Assembly (NCBI GenBank): GCA_018398765.1
Contig: JAHBMJ010002657.1
Span: 1 to 17,100, forward strand
DNA: 17,100 nucleotides
Origin: Chromera velia
Taxonomy: Eukaryota; Sar; Chromeraceae
Direction: 5' to 3'
Below, in pieces: positions 1 to 7,845 of the stretch. Position 1 is the first letter of the stretch. Each line of letters begins with the position of its first letter. Made by a program: the position numbers and the translations under genes. The notes under the pieces were generated by a model. The model ran no database searches. It saw nothing but the letters and a program-made list of their open reading frames with translations, and was not told the DNA's origin.

Positions 1-311
1 CAAAAGATTGTCTAGGATAGACCGCCCCTCCATAGCCAAATTCAAGGGCAGGGGTATATATCCACTTAAATCCTGCGTCGTCTTCAGCTGTCGAACCTGT
101 CAGACATCGTTGAAGAAAGTGAGGAAGGAGATAGAGCAGAAGGGAACTGTGAGTAGTGTGATAACATCTCCAGAAGCTCTCTGTCTTCCTCCTCCCTTAC
201 GTCTCCTCAACAGCTAGGATGGAACTACAAAGATTTCATCGTCTAGCGATACATAACTGACCAATGGACCCCTTCGTGTACGTTTTGCCTTTCTTCTGAC
301 GGATCTCAGCC
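1..311 (+). promoter_or_regulatory. Upstream region of the histidine kinase gene
   Basis: This stretch precedes the proposed start codon. It contains a TATA-like GTATATAT at 54-61 and a CCAAT at 261-265. A very short open frame starts at the ATG at 264, ends at the TGA at 297-299 (11 codons) and lies just before the main start. No convincing coding exon is visible. The open frame at 8-217 has no recognisable features and is probably chance. Promoter function is inferred from position only. Confidence 0.3.
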
Positions 312-3300
312 ATGGCCATTCATAACTTAGTTTGGCGGTGAGTCCAAGTTACTCGAGGCGTGCAAAGTTGTGTGCCGGTGGATTCGTGTCCCCCGAGCTG
401 AGTCTGTTGCTGCGCCTGTTCGCATATCCTGCTTTCTGTTTTGTGTTCACCGCTTGTGCAGGGAGCGGGAGCATTGCAAAAGCAGCAGTGTGGCCGAACA
501 GGTTGGTTGTCTTTGCATGGCTTCTGCTCTTGCGCGTGCATGACCTGTTTCCTGTCTTCGACTTCCTGTCTCCTTTTAATTGTGTCTCCTGGTTCGAATG
601 ACTGACTGACCTGACTCGTGTGCGTACTTACTGCTGCTCTCGTGTCTCGGTTTCTTCTTCTTTCTGCTCAAATGCAGTCGTTCTTCTCTTCGGTGTTGCC
701 CTGCAGCGATTCCTGTCTTGGAAGCATTTGACCTCTTACTGCGCACTTGTCCTCGTGATCGTCTTGGGAGCATTCTTCATCGGCTTCATCAGTGGCGTGT
801 CGGTGGCGTTCTTCTGTCTCTACAGCTTGCTCCTGGCCGTCTCGGTCCTCCCATTGACACGGTCATGGGTTTATAAGAGAGAGGGGGCCAAGCGAAGCTC
901 GTCAGAGGTTCTTTGCGTCATTGGCCTGCTTGCAGCTCTCTTCTCATATTATGCCGCACTGACAGATCTGGCACCGCTCTCAAGGGATCTGCAAATCATG
1001 GCCGTGGGAGCTTCATGTGAGTAGACAGTAAGGAAGAGAAGTGAGAGAGGCAGCTGAGGAGACTTGTGATGATGTAGTGTTTAGGAGCGGATGGAATTCA
1101 CGTTTCTTGCGTTGTCCTCTCATTCCGTTCTTTCGCTCTCTGCGGGCGTTTTCATGAGTTTTCTGAAGCTGCTGTTTTTCTTTCTCACTGGTTCTCATGT
1201 GATCTCCTCTCTCGCTGTTTTCTTTGTGTTGCATTGCAGTGTACTGGAACAAGCTGTTGTTTCTGACACTCCAACTTCCCTCTGGCGAGTTCTTTTTGGT
1301 CCACGCGACAGATTCCGTTCTGTGGGTCTGTTCGTCTCGGTGTATTCTTGACCAAGAGGGGGACCTATGGTTCCTCCTGTTTGTCCAATTTGCGGGGTTC
1401 TCATTCGTCTCGCTTCTCAGAGAGCTGACGGAAAGGATGTTCCAGAAAGCAGTCAGTGAGATGGAGAGACGGCAGAAGCTGGTGGAAGGACAGAAAAGTT
1501 TCTTTGCATTGATCATGCACGAACTCAAAAACCCACTTTCTGGTGCCATTTTGATGGCCACTGAGTTCGAGGAGAGAGCCGCAGAAGTGCAGCTCCAGCA
1601 GCAAAGAAGGAGTGTAGGGCTGAAACCACACGAGGGGGTAGAAACTGATCCACACAAGCCCACATCTTTCCCTCTCGCTGTACCCGCTACCGTCCCAGTA
1701 TTGAAAACCCCACTGACGAGAGTGAGGCAGTTTGTGCATCTCAGTTGCACGAGCTTGCTTGGCTTCTCAAAAATCAATTGAAGAAAATGCAGACGGTGTG
1801 TAGCGATGTACTCTATTTGGAAAAATTCGAAAGTGGCCAGTTTGAGTTTTCGTTTGTTCTCGGTGACCTGCCGAAGTGGTTTTGGAGCATTTCTGCCAGT
1901 TCGGGGAGGGCACTGTTCTCGGCTGAGAAGGGAAAACCCGCACCTAGAGTTACCTGTTCCTGGCAAGCAGATGAGGCTATGAGCCAGATCCTCGAGGGGA
2001 CGCAACATCAGGGTCGAAAAGAGGGAAGGGACGATGGTGTGGCGAGCCAGTGGGTGGGCGCTGCAGATTTCCAGCGGCTAGGGCAGGTGGTTGATAATTT
2101 TCTCAGCAATGCGCGAAAGTTTTCGGCAGACAAGCCTGTCTCCTTGACAGCTTCTGTGCGCGAAGTGACTGCAGAGGAGTGTGAAAGCCTGGAGAGACGT
2201 CTTGGTTGTAGGTCTTCTTCCTCTTCCTTCACACAGGGGGGGAAAGGAGAGAGAGAGGGGGTAGGAGATCCTAGAGGTCTGTCCCAGTGGGTTGAGACGG
2301 TTCGTAGTCTGATTCTTTCAAGGGGGCTTCTTGCATCGGAAAGCAAAAAGAGTTTTTCTAGAGAAGGCGTGGGTGCAAACGTGGGGGCACCCTCCCGTTC
2401 TTCTTCTCCTTCTCCTTCCCCGTCTTCTTCTCGATCTTGTTCTGCTGCCTTTTCTTGTGTGCGTTGGTGCGTTCTTCGTGTGGCAGTACAGGATTCAGGA
2501 GTGGGTTTGAAGCAGGAAGATTTGCCCAAGTTATTCCGGCCTTACTCGCAAATCCGGGCCGGACTTTTGCAGAAAGGGGGGGGGACCGGGCTTGGTCTTT
2601 CGATCTGCAAGAGCTTTGTGGAAGCTCACGGGAATGGTCGCGTGTGGGCAGAAAGTGATGGTGCGGGGGCTGGTAGTCGTTTCCTGTTTGAGATTGTTCT
2701 CCCTCTGTTTCCAGCAAAAACACGGGGGGCAGAGGGAACAGAGAGAAAAAGTTCGGGGTTTGGAGAAGTCGGGGAAGAAGCAGAGGTCATGAAGCGAGCT
2801 TCTTCTTTTTCTTCCGTGGTAGCTGCAGTAGGCACCGCCTGCCGTACCCGTTCTTTTTCTCTCACAGAGACGGAGACGGATAGAGAAGCTGTAGGGTCCT
2901 CGTCATTTGGATTTCCTCCTGTCACCAGAAAGGGATCCTCTGATGGGGGGGGGTGGGTGATAGGTGAGGGGGAAGTGGAGGTTCCGTTGGAGCCCCGCGA
3001 TTCTTCTGCTGCTGTCACTCCGGTTTCTCTGGTCCAGAACTTTAGTCAAGGAGCGACGAGCCAACAAAAGCAAAAGAAGGGTCTGAGGGAGGGGGTTGAT
3101 GAGTTGTTGTCGGAAAAAATGATAAGTCAGGAGGAGAAGTTAGTCAGGGGACCCCCTGGCGCGAGGGTGAAGACAGGGCGAAGAGTGACGATCGACCCCC
3201 CCGTGTCGCTTCCTCTTCCGAGCGTGGAAGAAGAAATAGAAGTTCGAAAAGGGCGAAGGAGGAAAGGGTCAAGGTCGGCCTCAGGGGAGGCGATTTCCTT

Positions 3301-4102
3301 TTCTTCTTCTTCTTCTTCGTCTTCTTGCTTCTCTTCTTTGCCGCCGCTGGTTGAGAATGGAAGCAAGGGTCGATTGTGTGAAAAGAAAAAGGAGGAAACT
3401 TTAAGCGAAACAGCAGAATCGGTCCCTGAATTTGATTCACTGAAAGCCCGTGAGGTTGTTGACTTTTTGTTGGTTGACGACGATTCGTTCTGTCTGCGTG
3501 CGGCCACTATGGCTATCCGCAGAATGGGGTTTTCAGTTCAGACAGCCTCTAGTGGAGAAGAGGCGGTGGATCTGATCACTGGAGGGGGAGAAGGGGGAGA
3601 AAGAAAAACAAGAAACTCCATTACGCCTGTTGATTTTCTAGTCGTTCTCATTGACTGTAATATGAAACCGGGGATGATGTCGGGGCCGGAGACGGCAGCA
3701 AAAATTTCGCAGCACTTCGCGGAAGGAAGGGAGGAAACTGAAGAAGATGTGTCGGCAAGCGCGCCATCCTCTTCCCCCACCGCTCTCTTGCGTGTCGGGA
3801 AGGAAAAGGGGGAGGGGGGCGATGCACAGAGTCTCAGTTTTTCTAGTTCTTTTCTGGAGAAAGAAAGAGAGAATGAGGGAGTGCAGATCGAGTTACGAGC
3901 CTCTAAGAGAGAACAGAAAAGAAGTCAACTGAAGAAACCGACTCTGGTTGGGTATACTGCCGATACTTCCGAAAAAACGACCTCTGCTTTCATGTCCGCG
4001 GGGGCTTCTTGTGTCATAGGCAAACCGTTTGCGCGGCCGGATCTGGAATCATTCCTCTCAGCTGCGAGATCGAGAGTGAGTCTGACAGGCGAAGGAAAAT
4101 GA
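312..4102 (+). CDS. Membrane-anchored hybrid sensor histidine kinase (five exons)
   Basis: Proposed join: 312-337, 462-501, 707-1016, 1240-1613, 1745-4102, giving 1035 residues. Junction phases agree throughout, and donors such as GTGAGT and acceptors ending TGCAG support them. The start is an ATG in a good context (agccATGgcc). Hydrophobic segments lie at about residues 33-72, 89-108 and 167-184, so the N-terminus is membrane-embedded with no large sensor domain visible. HisKA follows, with the H-box HELKNPL (His about 219). Its second helix is encoded after the last intron. HATPase_c shows an N-box (DNFLSNARKFS, about 367-377), G1 DSGVGL (about 500), F-box LFRPYS and G2 GGGTGLGLS. A Ser/Glu-rich linker of about 250 residues leads to a C-terminal receiver with an acidic cluster VDDD (828-830), phospho-acceptor Asp about 887 (LIDCNM), GYTAD and GKPF (Lys about 1010). 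By family knowledge it autophosphorylates on His and passes phosphate to Asp. The signal is unknown. The last intron could instead start at 1638, which is also in frame. Confidence 0.85.
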
Positions 4103-4139
4103 GTGAACATACATGCATGCAGTCAGGAATCGATCGAGG

Positions 4140-4188
4140 CCAGGGAGGGAGGGAGGGAGGAAGGGGTGTTGTGGGTGGGGGGGGAGGG
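4140..4188 (+). repeat. G-rich tract with quadruplex potential
   Basis: A GGGA repeat (four or more units) is followed by further runs of three to eight G. There are well over four G-triplets with short loops, which meets the usual pattern for an intramolecular G-quadruplex. It begins about 40 bases after the kinase stop codon, so it would be in the 3' UTR on the G-rich strand. Confidence 0.55.
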
Positions 4189-4331
4189 TGATAGATTCAT
4201 TTATCTGCAGATTGTAGGGGCAACGCGTTAGTTTGTACCCGTTCATTTCTCTTCTATTTCTTAGTTTATTTCTTATCCATGTTTGACTCCCCTCCCGTGT
4301 CCACTTGTTCTTGGTTTTTCGTGTGTGTGCC

Positions 4332-4338
4332 AATTAAA
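4332..4338 (+). terminator. Possible polyadenylation signal of the kinase gene
   Basis: AATTAAA, containing the common ATTAAA variant, lies about 230 bases after the kinase stop codon and follows a GT-rich stretch. The placement is sensible for a eukaryotic 3' end. The organism's own polyadenylation signal is not known to me, so this is only suggestive. Confidence 0.25.
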
Positions 4339-4916
4339 GCGATGTCCACCCATCAAGGAATCATGCGCACAGCAAGGCAACAAATATGCCGTGCCTGAGT
4401 TCCTCTACACGTTCTCTTCTTGCTCATTTGCGATTTTGTGAGGGGGTAGAGGGGACTTAAAGCCTGCGCAAGTGTCAAGAGGAGGCTCGGATCTAGCTGC
4501 ATCCACGCAGATCGGTTTGCCTCCAACAAAGGCCGTTTCGCGTTGCCTGAGTTCCTTCTTTTTGTGTGTGTTTGCTCTGTCTGATGAAGAGAGAGATCGT
4601 TTCGCTCAGTGAGTCGGTCAGGCTCTCGTGTCTGTTTTCGATGCATGCTTTCACTTATTTGTCTGTCCCTCCTTCTCACTCGACTTCCCCCTTCTTCCTT
4701 GTCTCCTCCTCTTTAACTCTCTCCCCCGGGTCCCCCCCAGCCCTCTTCCTTCCTTTCTCCTTTAAGTTGTCGTCGGTCAAGGTAGAAATGTGCAGAATGA
4801 AGAGAAAGGCTTGCCACAATGATCGGAAGTCCTGACAATGGACAGGTACAGTAACACGCTAGGAAGACTTGGAGAGAGCATCGATCCAGTGAGGGAAGGG
4901 AAGGGCCGGGAAGGGG

Positions 4917-5575
4917 TATTTATACGGATCAAAATTTTATCAGGCTTAATTATTGAGACAATTTCAATGTCAAGTTGAGTCTTAGTGATGTTAGATGCCT
5001 AAATGCATGAGAATGATTTATAATATGTATGGTCTTTGATCATTGTAGCTTATGAATCAATTATGATGCTAGGTTTCGTTGTTAGAGGGATATTTTGATT
5101 AAGAACTATTAGATTTAAGGTGCCTTATGGGCTATAGAACGCATCATGATTGATGTGAGGCTGTAAATATCGAACTCATAGATCGTTGATTTAATATACG
5201 GTTGATAAGATCGGCCGGTGCTTAAATGTTTGGTTTGAAGGTGTAAAGCTAGCTGTAAATACAATTTAACACATTTCAAAGTTGTATGGGATATTTTAAT
5301 AGCTTCACGGAAACCATCTCCTTTAAATTAGGGGTGGAACAAAAAAGAATTAAACAAAAATTAAATTACCTAGAAAATTATAAGACGATTATACGCATCC
5401 AATCATTCCAATCCAGGAATATTTTTGAAAAAAAAATCTTACATTATTTGAAATAACAGAATTGTTTTTCCTATCATGCATTCAATGATTACATATTTAG
5501 TACAACACTGCGCGCATGGCTGATTGATTGATTGATTGATTGATATGTTCCGCCCTAGGGCTTTTTTTATATTGG
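4917..5575. other. AT-rich island of unknown origin
   Basis: The composition drops abruptly from GC-rich, G-run DNA to a strongly AT-rich block. It returns to GC-rich DNA at the 3' end of the neighbouring minus-strand gene. No open frame of useful length, no clear terminal inverted repeats and no tRNA-like fold were recognised. It could be a decayed transposable element, an organelle-derived insertion or simply AT-rich spacer. Confidence 0.5.
5521..5544. repeat. (TGAT)6 tetranucleotide microsatellite
   Basis: Six perfect TGAT units lie about 60 bases beyond the stop codon of the minus-strand ankyrin-like gene. The same tetranucleotide in the opposite orientation occurs as a seven-unit (CAAT) array at 16035-16062. 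Confidence 0.9.
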
Positions 5576-5603
5576 ATCAACGGTCGAAGTTTCACTTTCT
5601 AGT

Positions 5604-7001
5604 TTAGTTTGCATCACCCATGATCTCGTCAGCCTCGGATTCGTCCCTAGTGTCGTCTTCGTCCAGGTCCTCGTCTTCAGCGTCGAAATCTGACTCGTCC
5701 GACTCGTAGTCATCTTCTTCCGACTCAGAGTCAGACACCATCCCTGCCCCCCTTCCACCCTCACCCTGCCAGGCGCTCTCATCTGCCTCAGAGGGCCCAC
5801 CTGCAGGACGAAGAAGACGCTCCACGGCCTCATCCGGCCGTCTGGACGATCCCAGGGTGGAACCCAGCAGAGCGACCTGAAGGTCAACCTGGCTCTGCAA
5901 CGTGCCTCGATACATCCCGAGGGCCGTTCGCCCGTCAGCATGTCTGACCTCTTTCCGGGCTCCCAGTGAAATGAGAGTCTCGATCGTGCGCATACCCTCG
6001 AGTGCCTCTGCGCCAGCCTTCATGCCCAACTCAGAGGCCACCACCATCAAAGGGGTAAACCCCCCACCGTCGGCAGCATTCAGTGCGTCGGGTTCCTGCT
6101 TGTCCATCGCAAGTCTGCAGAGAAGGTCGAGGAAGAGCCTGCCGACGCCTCCGTGAGAAGAGGCCAGATGAATCGCTCGTGCGTGCGTCACTGAAGCCCC
6201 CTCGTCTCTGACGAGCTGGGTGATGCGGTTGGCAACATAGTCGGTGAGGGCAACTGGCTCGCGTGCGGAGTGGATCTGGCTGTAGATGAAGTTGTACAGC
6301 TCCTTGTCCTTACCAGTGGGCCCCGAGGGGGGGGGGCACAGCACGTTTGACTGTAATGGCCTTTGCGGCCTGCAGGGACAGAGGAGCTTGGGACCGCTGC
6401 CACACCATCTCCTGTGTGGCAAAGAAGTGCGAGACCCTTCACTGCATGACTTCTCCTCCTGCACAAACCCCAACCTGAGGAAGGGCAGGATGTCCTTCTC
6501 AAGGGCCTCGTTGATCTGTGCCCTTTCCTGTTCATTCGCGCACCTGTCCACTGGAATGTCCAGCTGGAGGTGAGGGTCTGAGTCGGGCACGTAACTGACG
6601 AAAGTCCAGGCCGAGTTCTGCAAATCCGGAGACGCATCCAACAACATCCTGGACAGGATCTGCACAGCCAGGTCCGATCTTCCCGTCTCGTCCAAGCCCG
6701 TCGGCTGGAGGCAAAATTTGTGAATGTACACGTAACCACCAGAGGATACGTCCCCAAGATTGCGCATCTCTGGGAGACGGGGTTTGGTTCCTGTTTTGTC
6801 AAAGAAGAGCAGGGCACTGTTGAAAAAGTCAGCAGAGTGGTGATCTGCGGCCTGATGAAACCGCCGCGTCTCTCGACGATCTAGAACCACCACGGTGGCC
6901 TTTCCGATCTTGGACGCTCCCGATTTGAAAACGTATTTGAGCGAGAAGAGGCCCCGGACCTCCTCCTTTCTCCTCTCCACCAAAATCTCAACACCTGACA
7001 T
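5604..7001 (-). CDS. Ankyrin-repeat-like protein with acidic tail
   Basis: One uninterrupted 465-residue frame. Residues about 20-182 form a mixed alpha/beta region. It has a strand-like GGYVYIHKF segment, a following helix (SDLAVQILSRMLL) and an ending LPFLRLGF, which is reminiscent of a GNAT acetyltransferase fold. That reading is weak, and no classic acetyl-CoA loop (Q/R-x-x-G-x-G/A) is evident. Residues about 183-232 are a Cys/Pro/Arg-rich linker. Residues about 270-372 look like two to three ankyrin repeats: ARAIHLASSHGG, GGGFTPLMVVASELG, then LISLGARKEVRHADGRTAL. The last 50 or so residues are almost entirely Asp, Glu and Ser, as in nuclear or chromatin-associated proteins. Start at ATG 7001 (tgcaATGtc). 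The function is not recognised. A role as a protein-interaction scaffold is inferred only from the ankyrin-like part. Confidence 0.7.
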   Translation of the reverse strand: MSGVEILVERRKEEVRGLFSLKYVFKSGASKIGKATVVVLDRRETRRFHQAADHHSADFFNSALLFFDKTGTKPRLPEMRNLGDVSSGGYVYIHKFCLQPTGLDETGRSDLAVQILSRMLLDASPDLQNSAWTFVSYVPDSDPHLQLDIPVDRCANEQERAQINEALEKDILPFLRLGFVQEEKSCSEGSRTSLPHRRWCGSGPKLLCPCRPQRPLQSNVLCPPPSGPTGKDKELYNFIYSQIHSAREPVALTDYVANRITQLVRDEGASVTHARAIHLASSHGGVGRLFLDLLCRLAMDKQEPDALNAADGGGFTPLMVVASELGMKAGAEALEGMRTIETLISLGARKEVRHADGRTALGMYRGTLQSQVDLQVALLGSTLGSSRRPDEAVERLLRPAGGPSEADESAWQGEGGRGAGMVSDSESEEDDYESDESDFDAEDEDLDEDDTRDESEADEIMGDAN

Positions 7002-7845
7002 TGCAACACGATGCGTCAGTCAACTCACCGAGCTCCTTGCTTCTTCAGACAGGGGAATCGTTTACAACACTCTCACGGAATCTCACTGCACTGTTTGCAA
7101 TTGCATGAGAGCAGTGAAGGACTCACACCTCGAAGAAGTGGTGCTTGGGTCGGTCTAGGGCGGTCGCAAAACTTTGTTCGCGCGCGCGCATGTGTGCGCG
7201 CGCGCCCTCTCATTTCAAAAAGAGTCATTTGGCCGGCAAGTGTGTCAGGCAGAACTCTGGACTTCCTCCGGTACGCACAACTGAAGTTTTGCCATGCAGA
7301 CTTAGCCAGACTAAGCCAGACTGCCCCAGTGGATGGGGGGGCAGACACTTATGTTTAAAAATGTGCACAGTAGTGCACAGTTTTAAAACCACTCTTAACT
7401 GATATAAAACAATCAGCTAAAAATAGTTAAGATGTACATTTAAAAACGTGTAAAACGCTACAGACAAACCTAGGATATCATATAAAATATTTCAGCCTTC
7501 AAAACGGCGCTACGACACGTCATCTAGCTACATCTAGCACGCCATGATAGTCACCATCCGGTCTCTTCCGACTCCCCCAGCGTTGGAGACTCTTATTTAG
7601 AAGTCTAGAGTGGTTTTTGATGTACATTTTATCACAGTTTTAAAGTTGTGGCAAGCCTGCCAAGACCAGTGCTGCATTGCGCTGCATGAATTGAATGATA
7701 ATCACTTATCACTCATTGAGACTAGCATTAAAATTATTTTTTCAGTGAGATCTAGAGTGAAATATCTATTTGCTGCAAGGGCTAGTGCAATGAAGGACAT
7801 ATATAATACACGTACAGTACTAGGTGCAGTGAGCTGAACAGTGAC
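7002..7845. other. Intergenic spacer between two minus-strand genes
   Basis: This spacer serves as upstream region of the ankyrin-like gene and downstream region of the coiled-coil gene. It contains the alternating CG/CA tract at 7179-7205, short direct repeats of AGCCAGACT around 7301-7325, and an AT-rich part from about 7345 to 7845. No supported coding sequence was seen. The 75-codon frame at 7610-7837 has no recognisable features. Confidence 0.55.
7179..7205. repeat. Alternating CG/CA tract (Z-DNA-prone)
   Basis: Twenty-seven consecutive bases alternate strictly between pyrimidine and purine, mostly CG steps with a short CA/TG centre, and form a near-palindrome. It lies about 180 bases upstream of the start codon of the minus-strand ankyrin-like gene, so it may be promoter-proximal. 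Confidence 0.75.

Larger units (their letters stand above)
4103..5603. other. Convergent intergenic region between kinase and ankyrin-like gene
   Basis: No supported gene. The first part (4103-4350) is the likely 3' UTR of the kinase gene and holds a G-rich tract at 4140-4188 and an AATTAAA at 4332-4338. The middle part (4350-4900) is of ordinary composition with pyrimidine-rich stretches (for example 4670-4765). From about 4917 to 5575 the DNA becomes strongly AT-rich. A (TGAT)6 array sits at 5521-5544, close to the 3' end of the minus-strand gene. Confidence 0.6.

Noticed and set aside
8-217. 69-codon plus-strand open frame upstream of the kinase
   Set aside because: No recognisable motif, no consistent splice link to the kinase exons, and length expected by chance.
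585-605. GGTTCGAAT resembling a tRNA T-loop
   Set aside because: No matching T-stem, acceptor stem or anticodon arm around it. It falls in a proposed intron.
1013-2008. 331-codon minus-strand frame opposite the kinase
   Set aside because: It is antisense to exons whose conserved HisKA motifs are clear, has no recognisable domain and runs across proposed introns.
4566-4835. 89-codon plus-strand frame between the kinase and the AT-rich island
   Set aside because: Ser/Leu/Pro-rich translation of a pyrimidine-rich stretch, with no motif, signal or splice support.
6991-7024. GTGAGT...CAG on the minus strand just before the ankyrin-like start as an intron
   Set aside because: It would be only about 33 bases long, too short for a normal spliceosomal intron. 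The ATG at 7001 is a simpler start.
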